A stretch of 64,000 bases of DNA, from NCBI RefSeq assembly GCF_017168255.1, contig NZ_JABFAP010000001.1:2982904-3046903 (forward strand). The letters are read 5' to 3'. Positions 53,743 to 61,716 of this stretch are shown here, piece after piece. This DNA is from Agrococcus sp. KRD186 (GTDB lineage: Bacteria; Actinomycetota; Actinomycetes; Actinomycetales; Microbacteriaceae). The notes below the pieces were generated by a model, which was given only the letters and a program-made list of their open reading frames with translations, made no database searches and had not been told where the DNA came from. Position numbers and translations under genes: made by a program. Every line of letters begins with the position of its first letter. Position 1 is the first letter of the stretch.

Positions 53743-53776
53743 CCCAGTATTTCGTGTCTAGGCACACAATACTGGG
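53743..53776. promoter_or_regulatory. Operator of the wHTH-MNT/HEPN module
   Basis: CCCAGTATT and AATACTGGG are perfect 9-bp arms around a 16-nt centre that itself has GTGT and ACAC. Starts 8 bp before the MNT gene's ATG. Confidence 0.75.
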
Positions 53777-53872
53777 TTTGGCGCCGCAATTGTGGGCATT
53801 CTCCGACCTGAGGGCTGTGCGGCGCTGAGGCGCCCGGCATGCGTCGGTCCTTCCCTGACCACGATCGCTCGA

Positions 53873-53878
53873 TAGCGT
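53873..53878 (+). promoter_or_regulatory. -10 box, leaderless type, permease gene
   Basis: TAGCGT ends 6 nt before the GTG at 53885. Confidence 0.45.
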
Positions 53879-53884
53879 GCAGAG

Positions 53885-55381
53885 GTGCACCCCGACGCGC
53901 TCAGCCTGACTGTCGCGGCCGTGCCGATCGTGCTCGTGCTGCTGCTGCTGGTGCTGCGCGTGCCGTCGCTGTGGGCGGGCGCGGCGGGGCTGGCAGCGGC
54001 GCTGATGGGCGCGGCCATCGCGTTCCCCGTGAGCGGGGCGCAAGCCGGCGAGGCGACCGCCAGCCTCGGCCCCACGGTGATCGAGGTGGCGATCATCCTG
54101 CTCGGCGGCGTCGGCCTCGCCGAGGGCATGGCCCGCTCGGGCGCGCAGGATCGCATCGCCGCGTGGCTGAGCGCGGCCGAGACCGGCGCCGACCGCACCG
54201 TCATGCTACTGCTGCTCGTCTACGGCATGACGCCCTTCATGGAGTCAGTCACCGGCTTCGGCCTGGGCGTCGTGATCACCGCGCCGCTGCTGATCCGCCT
54301 CGGCCTCACCCCGGTGAAGGCCGTCGTGTCGGGGCTGCTCGGCCTCGTGCTCGTGCCCTGGGGCTCGCTCGGGCCGGGCACGCTCGTCGCGGCGCAGCTG
54401 GGCGGCGTCGACTTCACCGAGCTGGGCGTCTGGTCGGCGCTGCTGACGCCCGTCGTGCTCGCCGTCAGCATGGTCGCGGTGCTGTGGCTCAACGTCGGGC
54501 GGGTCCACCTGCGCGACGTGGCGCTCTCCGCGCTCGTGCTGGTGGTCGCGACGGCGGTGCTGACGGCGGCGAACGCGCTGCTCGGGCCGCCGCTTGCCGG
54601 CGTGATCGCGGGAGCCTCGGTGATCGCCCTGCTGCTGGCGGTGACGCGGCTGCAGCGCGGCTCGCTGCCGCCCGTCGACCGGGCCCTCGGCCGCGCGCTG
54701 CTGCCCTACGCGGTGCTGAGCGCCGGCATCCTGGGCGCGACCGGCCTGCTGGCGCTCGGCGATGGGCTCGCGGCCACTGGTGCGGCCGAGGCGGGCGGAG
54801 CGGCCGCCGGCACAGCCGTGCAGACGACGACGGATGCGCTCGGCTGGCTCGCGTCGCCGGCCGTCTGGTCGGTGGTGGCCGCGTCGGTCGGCATCGCGAT
54901 GGCGCCGGCCGCCTGGGCGGCGCGGCTCGCGATGCTGCGCGGCACGCTGCGGCGCTGGGTGCCGATCGCCGGCAACGCGCTCGTCTTCCTGTTGATGGGC
55001 ATCGTGCTCGCGACCGCCGGCATGGCGAGCCACCTCGCCGAGGCGGCCGCGCAGGTGGGCCTCGGGTTCGTCGCGGCGATCCCGCTGCTGGGCGCGCTCG
55101 GCGGCTACCTGACCGGCTCGAACACGGGGGCGGCCGCGATGCTGTCGACCGCGACGGCGAGCTCGGCGGCGGGCCTGGGCGCGAGCCCGCTGGTGGCGCT
55201 CGCGGGCCAGAACGTGGCAGGCTCGTTCGCCATCATCGCCTCGCCCCCGCGCATCGCGCTCGCGGTCGGCGTGGCGCTGCCGCCGGGGGAGCGGCTGCCG
55301 CGCCGCATGCTCGCGGTGCTGCTCGGGGCGGTCGCGGCGGCGGCCCTGCTGCTGGGCGCGCTGACGCTGCTGCTCCGCTGA
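53885..55381 (+). CDS. L-lactate permease (LctP/LldP family)
   Basis: 498 aa, about 12-13 predicted transmembrane helices. The family signature is GMTPFMESVTGFGLGVVITAPLL near residue 115, with a related second copy VAAIPLLGALGGYLTGSNTGAAAM near 400. Proton-coupled uptake of lactate or glycolate is expected. No lactate dehydrogenase gene is adjacent, so the substrate is a family-level call. It ends at a tandem hairpin array. Confidence 0.9.
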   Translation: MHPDALSLTVAAVPIVLVLLLLVLRVPSLWAGAAGLAAALMGAAIAFPVSGAQAGEATASLGPTVIEVAIILLGGVGLAEGMARSGAQDRIAAWLSAAETGADRTVMLLLLVYGMTPFMESVTGFGLGVVITAPLLIRLGLTPVKAVVSGLLGLVLVPWGSLGPGTLVAAQLGGVDFTELGVWSALLTPVVLAVSMVAVLWLNVGRVHLRDVALSALVLVVATAVLTAANALLGPPLAGVIAGASVIALLLAVTRLQRGSLPPVDRALGRALLPYAVLSAGILGATGLLALGDGLAATGAAEAGGAAAGTAVQTTTDALGWLASPAVWSVVAASVGIAMAPAAWAARLAMLRGTLRRWVPIAGNALVFLLMGIVLATAGMASHLAEAAAQVGLGFVAAIPLLGALGGYLTGSNTGAAAMLSTATASSAAGLGASPLVALAGQNVAGSFAIIASPPRIALAVGVALPPGERLPRRMLAVLLGAVAAAALLLGALTLLLR

Positions 55382-55404
55382 GCTGAGCTGACCCGAGCCG
55401 TCGT

Positions 55405-55474
55405 GTCCTCGTTCGAGGACCAGCATGCGATGTCCTCGTTCGAGGACCAGAATGCGATGTCCTCGTTCGAGGAC
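55405..55474. repeat. Three-copy 27-bp array of palindromes
   Basis: GTCCTCGTTCGAGGAC (7-bp arms, 2-nt loop) occurs at 55405, 55432 and 55459, exactly 27 bp apart, separated by CAGMATGCGAT. Lies between the convergent stops of the permease and hipA genes. Confidence 0.9.
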
Positions 55475-55490
55475 TCTCCGGGGATTCGTC

Positions 55491-56720
55491 CTACGGGGCG
55501 CTGCCGTCTATTCGGCGACCCTCCCGCAGGTTCGTGACGAACGCTGCGATCTGCTCCTGCAGGTGCGGGAATGCTCCGGGCAGCGGTGCCTCAGTCGCCA
55601 CCGCTGCATCGAGCTGCTCCAGCGTCTCTTCGACGATCACGGTGGCTCGATGAACGCCCCAACCTGTGATCTCGCTTGCGAGATGGTCACGCGTGATCTC
55701 GGTGTGGCGATAGACCCCGTCGACGGCCAGTGCGAGCTTGCCATCGTTGGCATGGTGCGCTTGCGGCACCACGTCGTACGCCGGAGCGAGCCGCACCTCG
55801 CTGTCGGGAGGGTGCAGCAGGCTGACATTCTTCGTGTGCAGGTCGAGGTTGCCGATGGAGGCTGCGAGCACCACCATCCGTGCCAGTCGCTCGAGGTCAT
55901 CCGCCGACGTGAATCGCGTCAGCACAGAGGCCATTCGAGCGAGACTGACGACGCCTCCGTACTCCTGATACTTTTCGTTGCCCTGCGCTCCAAGGGCCTG
56001 GTTGCCATCCTCCTGATGCAGTCGCTCGCCGTGGTCGCGGTCGTAGCGCTCGATCACGAGAGCGTCGAGTCCATCGAAGCGCTCGATCGCCGTCTCGAAG
56101 GTGGTGAGCCCGATACGCCGGGCGACGCGCGAGCCGAACTCCTCGTCGAAGATGACCGAGCTGAGGGCGCCCGTCAAGCGGGGCTTGAGGATGTGCGTGG
56201 TCGGATGACCGCCGAGCGACTGCGCCCAGCCCGACCCAGTGCGGACGAGCACGATCTTCGGCTGGATGCCGCCGAGCGACGACTTTCCGAGGTTTGCGTC
56301 GTTCGCGAGCGGGGAGCCGATCGGGTCTTCGAGCAAGGCTTTGATCTCGGTAGCGTCGAGGGCGCGCAATGCTGGGGCCCGCGGCTCCGTCGGGTCGTCG
56401 AGATCCCACAGTTGCAGCGCACCTGCCACGTCGCGTCCGTATCGAGCGAGGAATCCAGGTGTGTCAGCGCGGCGCAGTCCACCCTGCGCGAGCATGTGGT
56501 CGTACTGGTCGCCCTCCGGCAGCAGCTCGCTGAACCAGTTGCGACGACGCTTGGCATGATCGCGCCGCTGTGTCGGCAGCAACGGCACGGTGACCGACAG
56601 CACGGAGCTGTTCACGCCGAAGCGGGCGATGCCCTCGTCGTTCGGTCGGAAGTCGAATGTGCGCGCATCGCCCTCGAGGGTGCCGATGACGGTGCCATAC
56701 AGCTCAACCGCCAGGCGCAT
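55491..56720 (-). CDS. hipA: HipA-family kinase toxin
   Basis: 409 aa. N-terminal domain (1-100, VELYGTVIGTLEGD and NWFSELLPEGDQYDHML), Gly-rich loop SSLGGIQPKIVL, kinase catalytic loop GNLDLHTKNVSLL with the catalytic Asp, and PAYDVVP in the DFG position. Known HipA kinases inactivate aminoacyl-tRNA synthetases by phosphorylation and induce persistence. It overlaps hipB by 17 nt. Codon use is less GC-biased than in the flanking permease gene, consistent with transfer. Confidence 0.93.
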   Translation of the reverse strand: MRLAVELYGTVIGTLEGDARTFDFRPNDEGIARFGVNSSVLSVTVPLLPTQRRDHAKRRRNWFSELLPEGDQYDHMLAQGGLRRADTPGFLARYGRDVAGALQLWDLDDPTEPRAPALRALDATEIKALLEDPIGSPLANDANLGKSSLGGIQPKIVLVRTGSGWAQSLGGHPTTHILKPRLTGALSSVIFDEEFGSRVARRIGLTTFETAIERFDGLDALVIERYDRDHGERLHQEDGNQALGAQGNEKYQEYGGVVSLARMASVLTRFTSADDLERLARMVVLAASIGNLDLHTKNVSLLHPPDSEVRLAPAYDVVPQAHHANDGKLALAVDGVYRHTEITRDHLASEITGWGVHRATVIVEETLEQLDAAVATEAPLPGAFPHLQEQIAAFVTNLREGRRIDGSAP

Positions 56721-56949
56721 CGTCGTCGCTCCAGCTCGCGGTCAGCTCGATACCGGTCGCGCGCGCCAAGGCGAGCAGTCGTCGGAGATGGATCGTCGAC
56801 TTCCCGCTCTCGATCTCGCTGATGGCGCTCTGCGTCACGTGCAGTTCAGCAGCCAGGTCCGCCTGGGATCTGCCGCGAGCCAGCCGTGCCTGCTGCACAG
56901 CGAGGCCGAAGTCGGCCGGCGCTCGCAGGCGTGCCTCGCGTCGTGCCAT
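56704..56949 (-). CDS. hipB: HipB-type XRE antitoxin/repressor
   Basis: 81 aa. XRE helix-turn-helix: QQARLARGRSQADLAAELHVTQSAISEIESGKSTIHL, then a short C-terminal helix and polar end. It binds DNA and HipA. GGAGGG precedes the ATG. Its presumed operator, a 16-bp perfect inverted repeat, lies 43 bp upstream. Confidence 0.92.
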   Translation of the reverse strand: MARREARLRAPADFGLAVQQARLARGRSQADLAAELHVTQSAISEIESGKSTIHLRRLLALARATGIELTASWSDDDAPGG

Positions 56950-56991
56950 CGGACCCTCCTCGATATCGGGATTTCAGCATACGCTCCCATC

Positions 56992-57034
56992 ATCGGAATA
57001 TCCAGATGGTCGCGAAGTATCTGGATATTCCGAT
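56992..57034. promoter_or_regulatory. HipB operator
   Basis: ATCGGAATATCCAGAT and its exact reverse complement face each other across 11 nt. The inner TATCC ... GGATA words are those of the E. coli HipB operator (TATCC-N8-GGATA), but here 19 nt apart, about one helical turn more. Confidence 0.85.
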
Positions 57035-57072
57035 CACCAGCGGAGACACGTCCGCGCAGCTCATGCGACGAC

Positions 57073-57465
57073 TCAGGCGAACAGCGGCAGCAGCGAGAGC
57101 GCGAGGCCGAGCAGGCCGGCGATGGTCAGCACGGCGCCCACCACCGTGAGCATGCGCTGCATCGGTGGATGATCGCGCAGGCGCATGCGCGACGGATGCC
57201 GGGCACTCACCTGCGCGACGTGCTCGCCGTCGGCGCCCAGACGCATCCGCTCGCCCCGTGAGAGACGGCGCTGGTGGAAGCCGCTGCCGGCGTACCAGCG
57301 GGCCAGCGCGCGATCGCCGTGGGGCACGACGACGATCTCGACCGGTTCCCAGGCGCCGTCGCGCATGCGCAGCAGCCATCCGGCGAGCAGCAGGGGGATG
57401 CCGGGCACAAGGCAGAGCCACGACACGAGCTCGCCGATGCTCGCGACTGCGTCGTTCGACTCCAC
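57073..57465 (-). CDS. Small membrane protein of unknown function
   Basis: 130 aa. One hydrophobic helix near the N-terminus (about 8-30, LVSWLCLVPGIPLLLAGWLL), a soluble central part (WEPVEIVVVPHGDRALARWYAGSGFHQRR) and a second helix at the C-terminus (VVGAVLTIAGLLGLALSLLPLF). No recognised motif. GTG 57465 is 6 nt after TACCGT (57472-57477), so a leaderless transcript is likely. Its end lies about 40 bp from the HipB operator. Confidence 0.68.
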   Translation of the reverse strand: MESNDAVASIGELVSWLCLVPGIPLLLAGWLLRMRDGAWEPVEIVVVPHGDRALARWYAGSGFHQRRLSRGERMRLGADGEHVAQVSARHPSRMRLRDHPPMQRMLTVVGAVLTIAGLLGLALSLLPLFA

Positions 57466-57523
57466 TCCTGCACGGTAGTGGCAGGGGTCGCGGCGCGCCG
57501 CAGGGCGCGGCAGGATGGGCGGC

Positions 57524-57739
57524 ATGGGCGAGCGGTTCAGGGTGGGCGACCACGTCAGCTGGAACTCCGAGGCCGGGCACGTCAGCGGCACGATCACGAA
57601 GGTGCACACGAGCGACTTCGACTACAAGGGGCACACCCGGCGCGCGAGCGAGGACGAGCCGCAGTACGAGATCGCCAGCGACAAGACCGACCACGTGGCG
57701 GCGCACAAGGGGTCGGCGCTGCGGCTGCTGCAGAATTAG
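57524..57739 (+). CDS. DUF2945 (hypervirulence-associated TUDOR-like) protein
   Basis: 71 aa. RFRVGDHVSWNSEAGHVSGTITKVH, YKGHTRRASEDEPQYEIASDKTDHVAAHKGSALR is the full family pattern: a small SH3/Tudor-like barrel with unknown function. ATG 57524 is preferred; an in-frame ATG three codons earlier is possible. Its last 4 bases overlap the convergent PIN gene. Confidence 0.88.
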   Translation: MGERFRVGDHVSWNSEAGHVSGTITKVHTSDFDYKGHTRRASEDEPQYEIASDKTDHVAAHKGSALRLLQN

Positions 57740-58221
57740 CCGCGAGCGACGACGCGACGCACGAAGTCGCGTGGCCGCATGACCAGCCGTCCATGCCAGT
57801 TCGGGCCCAGATCGAGCAGATCATGGTCGCTGGTGACGATGATGAGCGCGTCAACGGCTGGATCCTTCGCCAGGGAAGCGATCAGGTTGTCCTCATGATC
57901 GTGGACGCCGTGGTCTCGCTGAAGGGGCTCGATCACTGCGCCGCCGGAGAATTCGCACATCTCGGCGATCGCGGCAACGAACGCCTCGACAACGGGCTCG
58001 CTCTGGCCGACCGTTCGCATCACGCGCGCGACGTTGCGCAGGATGTGGGGTGACGTGAACAGCCGAAATCGCTCGGCAAAGGCGAGTGCGACGGCGTCTG
58101 CTGCCGCATTGTCGCTCGTCGGCGGCACTTGCGGCAGCAGGGGCCAACTGCCGTCGTCGCCGAGGATGTAATCGAGGTAGACGTTGACGTCGAAGACGAC
58201 AGCGGTCGCCGGATCGATCAC
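57736..58221 (-). CDS. PIN-domain toxin (VapC-like)
   Basis: 161 aa. PIN fold with acidic residues in VVFDVNVYLDYILGDD, DHEDNLIASLAKD and VTSDHDLLDLG. It is longer than usual because of an insert after strand 1 (SWPLLPQVPPTSDNAAADAV). GTG overlaps the antitoxin stop (GTGA). Expected to be a ribonuclease held inactive by the RHH protein. Confidence 0.85.
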   Translation of the reverse strand: MIDPATAVVFDVNVYLDYILGDDGSWPLLPQVPPTSDNAAADAVALAFAERFRLFTSPHILRNVARVMRTVGQSEPVVEAFVAAIAEMCEFSGGAVIEPLQRDHGVHDHEDNLIASLAKDPAVDALIIVTSDHDLLDLGPNWHGRLVMRPRDFVRRVVARG

Positions 58222-58463
58222 GAGGTCGAGGACTGCCGAACGAGCTCGACCACCTCGTCGCTCGAGTAGCGACGGCCGCCGCGCTCGGATCGCGCTTGCT
58301 CGCGGATGGCGTGCAAGCGCTCGAGCCGCAGGCGTGCCTGATAGTCGCGCACGGCGAGCCGCAGGAACTCGCTGCGGTTGCCGTGCCCAAAGTGCTCGAC
58401 GACCTCGTCGAGGGCGGGTCGGAGATCGGCTGAAACGGCGATGCCGACGGTCTTCGCGGTCAT
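58218..58463 (-). CDS. Ribbon-helix-helix antitoxin of the PIN module
   Basis: 81 aa. TVGIAVSADLRPALDEVVEHFGHGNRSEFLRLAVRDY is a ribbon-helix-helix; the rest is charged and helical, ending SSDEVVELVRQ. GGGGGATC precedes the ATG at 58463. A direct repeat 8 bp upstream may be its operator. Confidence 0.85.
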   Translation of the reverse strand: MTAKTVGIAVSADLRPALDEVVEHFGHGNRSEFLRLAVRDYQARLRLERLHAIREQARSERGGRRYSSDEVVELVRQSSTS

Positions 58464-58470
58464 GATCCCC

Positions 58471-58497
58471 CATTGCCTATGCGTAATCAACATTGCC
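58471..58497. promoter_or_regulatory. Candidate operator of the PIN/RHH module
   Basis: CATTGCC is repeated 20 bp apart (58471 and 58491) in a locally AT-rich stretch next to the antitoxin start; two-turn spacing suits RHH dimers. Confidence 0.45.
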
Positions 58498-58501
58498 CAG
58501 A

Positions 58502-58696
58502 CTACCGGAGCGCCTGCGCGGCGACAAGGCCGATCGGGCGCTCTGCCGGGCGGCAGTCGTCACGGCGGAGCGCGCGCCAGGGCTGCTGCGACGCTGCTTG
58601 CGTGAGCGATCCCACGGTGAGAAAGACCTCGTCGCCGTCGCGGTGGATGCGGAGTAGCCGCCCGCAGGTATACGGCGATTCGCTCTGTCGCGCCAT
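58502..58696 (-). CDS. Possible small protein of unknown function
   Basis: 64 codons from ATG 58696, beginning MARQSESPYTCGRLLRIHRDGDEVFLTVGSL, which reads like a short beta-rich protein. No family recognised. It lies between cydB and the PIN module, and its start is inside the loop of a 13-bp inverted repeat. GC-rich chance frames of this size occur, so this is tentative. Confidence 0.4.
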   Translation of the reverse strand: MARQSESPYTCGRLLRIHRDGDEVFLTVGSLTQAASQQPWRALRRDDCRPAERPIGLVAAQALR

Positions 58697-58729
58697 GGGG
58701 GAGAGCAACACGCCCGATACCTGCGGGCG
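58659..58729. repeat. 13-bp perfect inverted repeat downstream of cydB
   Basis: CGCCCGCAGGTAT (58659-58671) and ATACCTGCGGGCG (58717-58729) are 45 nt apart. It could be a long terminator stem for cydAB or an operator for the small frame that starts inside the loop. Confidence 0.6.
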
Positions 58730-58746
58730 CGTCAGCCGCGCGCGCG

Positions 58747-59805
58747 TCAGCCGCGCGGGGCCGTCGCCTCCTTGTCGCGCAGGATCGCGGGCAGCACGAT
58801 GTGCGCCTCGGGGATCATGCCGGGGGTGACGCGGCGGCGGAAGACCCAGTAGCTCCACGCCTGGTAGCCGAGGATGACCGGCAGGCTGACGGCGGTGATC
58901 ACCGTCATGACGCCGAGCGTGTACGGGCTGTTGGCGGCGTTGGCGAGCGTGAGCGAGAAGGCCTCGTCGACCGTCGAGGGCAGCAGCCGCGGGAACATCC
59001 CGGCGAAGATCGACGCCACGCCCAGCACGCCGAAGGCGGCGTAGCCGGTGAAGGCGAGCCCCTCGCGGCGGCGGCGCGCCTGCACCCACCCGAAGCCGGC
59101 CGCGACGACGGCGAGCCCCACGAGCATCCACGACACCGCATTGCCGCCGTGCTCGAGCTGCACCCAGAGCGCCCACACGGCGGCGGGCACCAGGCAGAGC
59201 GGCGCCCAGCGGGCGGCGAAGACCGCGGCGCGCTCGCGCACCGGGCCGTCGGCCTTCAGCCCCAGGAAGGTGGCCGAGTGGGCGAGCGAGAAGCCGACCA
59301 CCGCGAGTCCGCCCACCACGGCGGGCCAGCCGAGCCACACGAAGGGCCCGCCGACGCGGTCGCCGTTGCCGTCGATCGGCAGGCCGAGCGAGGTGAGCGC
59401 GAGCATCGCGCCGATGCAGAAGGCGGCGATCAGCGAGCCGAGGCCGATGCCGGCCGTCCACATGCCGCGCCAGCGAATGGTGTGCACCTTGCCGCGCCAC
59501 TCGATCGAGACCGCGCGCAGGATGAGCCCGACGAGCGCGACCGTCAGCGGCACGTAGAGCGTCGAGAACAGCGACGCGTACCACTCGGGGAACGCCGCGA
59601 ACATGCCGGCGCCGGCGGTGATCAGCCACACCTCGTTGCCGTCCCAGACGGGCCCGATGGTGTTGAGCATGACGCGGCGCTCGCGCTCGTCGCGGGTGGC
59701 GAAGAGCATGCGCATGCCGACGCCCAGATCGAAGCCCTCGAGCACGAGGAAGCCGATCCAGAGCACGGCGATGATCGCGAACCAGGTGATGGCGAGCGGT
59801 TCCAT
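58747..59805 (-). CDS. cydB: Cytochrome bd quinol oxidase subunit II
   Basis: 352 aa, about nine transmembrane helices. Starts WFAIIAVLWIGFLVLEGFDLGVGM, the family signature, and contains GPVWDGNEVWLI. With CydA it forms a high-affinity terminal oxidase reducing oxygen to water with quinol electrons. Lies 26 bp after cydA on the same strand. The GAGCC-type leader has a GGAGCC site. Confidence 0.96.
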   Translation of the reverse strand: MEPLAITWFAIIAVLWIGFLVLEGFDLGVGMRMLFATRDERERRVMLNTIGPVWDGNEVWLITAGAGMFAAFPEWYASLFSTLYVPLTVALVGLILRAVSIEWRGKVHTIRWRGMWTAGIGLGSLIAAFCIGAMLALTSLGLPIDGNGDRVGGPFVWLGWPAVVGGLAVVGFSLAHSATFLGLKADGPVRERAAVFAARWAPLCLVPAAVWALWVQLEHGGNAVSWMLVGLAVVAAGFGWVQARRRREGLAFTGYAAFGVLGVASIFAGMFPRLLPSTVDEAFSLTLANAANSPYTLGVMTVITAVSLPVILGYQAWSYWVFRRRVTPGMIPEAHIVLPAILRDKEATAPRG

Positions 59806-59831
59806 GATGGCTCCTTGTCTCCGGTGTCGGC

Positions 59832-61502
59832 CTAGTAGGCGAAGGCGAGCACGTCGTCGCCCCGGTCGCGGTCGGTGTCGTCGGATGCGTCGTGGTCGCC
59901 GCCGTCAGGGTCACGGTCGCGATCACCGCGGTGGGCGGGGCCGAGCTCCGGCATCGCGCTGGCGACCCCGCCCCGCACGTACTTCACGAGCAGGAACAGC
60001 TCCACCACCATCAGCACCGCGTAGACGAGCGAGAGGGTGATGACGGAGAAGAGCATCTCGCCGGCGGTGACGCCGGGGGAGACGGCGGCGGCGGTGAACA
60101 TGAACACGCCGTCGATGCCGGAGGGGTCGGGGTTGGGGGCGACGACGAAGGGCTGGCGGCCGATCTCGGTGAAGATCCAGCCGGCGATGTTGCCGGCGAA
60201 GGGCGCCAGGATGCCGAGGATCGCGAGCCGCATGATCCAGGGGCTGCGCGGCACGGTGCCGCCGCGCGTCAGCCACAGCGCCACCAGCGCGCCGAAGGCG
60301 GTGATGCCGCCCAGGCCGATCATGAGCCGGAAGCCCCAGTAGGTGACCCACATCGGCGGCACGTACTGCACGTCGCTGCCGGCGAACGAGCCGTAGAGCT
60401 CGTCGTTCGGGATGGTCTCGCCGTACTGGTTCTGGTACTGCGACTCGAGGTCGGTGATGCCGGGCATGTCGGCGCCCCACTCGCCGGTGCCGAGGAAGCC
60501 GAGCAGGCCGGGGATCTCGATCAGCGTGATGACGTCCGAGCAGTCGGTCGAGCCCGGGTCGCCGAGCGAGAGGATCGAGAACGACGAGCCGGTGTGGCAG
60601 GCGGCCTCGGCGGAGGCCATCTTCATCGGCTGCTGCTCGTACATCAGCTTCGCCTGCCAGTCGCCCGTGAGCCCCGTGCCGGCGAAGGCGACGATCGCCA
60701 TCACGGCGCCGAAGCGCAGCGACCAGAGCCAGACGCCGTGGTCGGCGGCGTCTCGGCCGGCCACGCTGGGTGCCTCGCCGACGACGACGCGCGTGCGCGC
60801 ATCCGTCAGTCGTCTGATCAGGCCGGTGCGGCGCTCGGCGGCGGGGATGGCGGCGACCGTGTCGATGCCGTCGCGGCGGCGCTGCCACAGGTGGTACCAG
60901 CTGATGCCGATGAGGAACATGCCGGCGACGATGAGCGAGCCGAAGAGGGTGTGGGTGACGGCGGCGAGCGCCGTGTTGTTGGTGAGCACGGCCCAGATGT
61001 CGACCATCACGGGGCGGCCGTCGGGGCCGAGCTCGACGCCGACGGGGTGCTGCATCCACGAGTTGGCGACGATGATGAAGTAGGCCGAGAGCCACGAACC
61101 GACCACCGCGCACCAGAGGGCGGCGAGGTGGAGGCTCTTGCGCAGGCGGCCCCAGCCGAAGATCCAGATGCCGAGGAAGGTCGACTCGGCGAAGAAGGCC
61201 AGCAGCCCCTCGAGCGCCAGCGGGGCGCCGAAGACGTCGCCGACGAAGCGGGAGTACTCGCTCCAGGCCATGCCGAACTGGAACTCCTGCACGAGGCCGG
61301 TGGCGACGCCCAGGATGAAGTTGATCAGGTAGAGCTTGCCCCAGAACTTCACCATGCGCAGGTACTTCTCGTCGCCGGTGCGCACCCAGATCGACTGCAT
61401 GATGGCGATCGTCATGCCCAGGCCCAGCGTGAGCGGCACGAGCATGAAGTGGTAGACGGTGGTGATGCCGAACTGCCATCTGGCGATGTCGAGTACTTCC
61501 AC
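59832..61502 (-). CDS. cydA: Cytochrome bd quinol oxidase subunit I
   Basis: 556 aa, about nine helices. The heme b595/d ligand region is FGITTVYHFMLVPLTLGLG, SWMQHPVGVELGPDGRP carries the b558 His, and the quinol-binding Q-loop (GDWQAKLMYEQQPMKMASAEA) is of the short type. The C-terminal 40 residues are an Asp/Arg-rich tail. GTG at 61502. Three BlaI-type boxes lie 24-82 bp upstream, so cydAB is probably repressed by the divergent BlaI-like protein. No cydDC follows cydB. Confidence 0.96.
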   Translation of the reverse strand: MEVLDIARWQFGITTVYHFMLVPLTLGLGMTIAIMQSIWVRTGDEKYLRMVKFWGKLYLINFILGVATGLVQEFQFGMAWSEYSRFVGDVFGAPLALEGLLAFFAESTFLGIWIFGWGRLRKSLHLAALWCAVVGSWLSAYFIIVANSWMQHPVGVELGPDGRPVMVDIWAVLTNNTALAAVTHTLFGSLIVAGMFLIGISWYHLWQRRRDGIDTVAAIPAAERRTGLIRRLTDARTRVVVGEAPSVAGRDAADHGVWLWSLRFGAVMAIVAFAGTGLTGDWQAKLMYEQQPMKMASAEAACHTGSSFSILSLGDPGSTDCSDVITLIEIPGLLGFLGTGEWGADMPGITDLESQYQNQYGETIPNDELYGSFAGSDVQYVPPMWVTYWGFRLMIGLGGITAFGALVALWLTRGGTVPRSPWIMRLAILGILAPFAGNIAGWIFTEIGRQPFVVAPNPDPSGIDGVFMFTAAAVSPGVTAGEMLFSVITLSLVYAVLMVVELFLLVKYVRGGVASAMPELGPAHRGDRDRDPDGGDHDASDDTDRDRGDDVLAFAY

Positions 61503-61525
61503 GGGGCTCCGTTCGGGCCGGGGTG

Positions 61526-61584
61526 TTCTACGTGACATAGAACGACTTCTACACAGCATAGAACAACTTCGCTCGGCTGTAGAA
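61526..61584. promoter_or_regulatory. Three phased BlaI/MecI-type operator boxes between cydA and blaI
   Basis: TTCTA-N7-TAGAA at 61526-61542 and 61547-61563, and TTCGC-N7-TAGAA at 61568-61584. Every box is 17 bp and they start exactly 21 bp apart (two helical turns). They are nearer to cydA (24-82 bp) than to the blaI start (133-191 bp). Confidence 0.8.
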
Positions 61585-61716
61585 GTCGCGCTAGGCTTGG
61601 TGCGTTGACGGATGCGCTGGCGCGCGCGGGCGCGCCGTCGCACGAGAGACGAGACCAAGACCACGCGGTCGCGGCCACACGGTCGCGATGCACGAACGGA
61701 CGAGACGGAGGACCGC

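Noticed and set aside
55405..55474. CRISPR array
   Set aside because: Repeat core is only 16 bp, spacers are 11 bp and nearly identical, and no cas genes are in the window.
45311..58463. A single integrated genomic island covering all right-hand TA modules
   Set aside because: No integrase, no direct repeats flanking a tRNA, and housekeeping-type genes (folP2 operon, permease, OsmC, tRNA-Ala) lie in between with typical composition.
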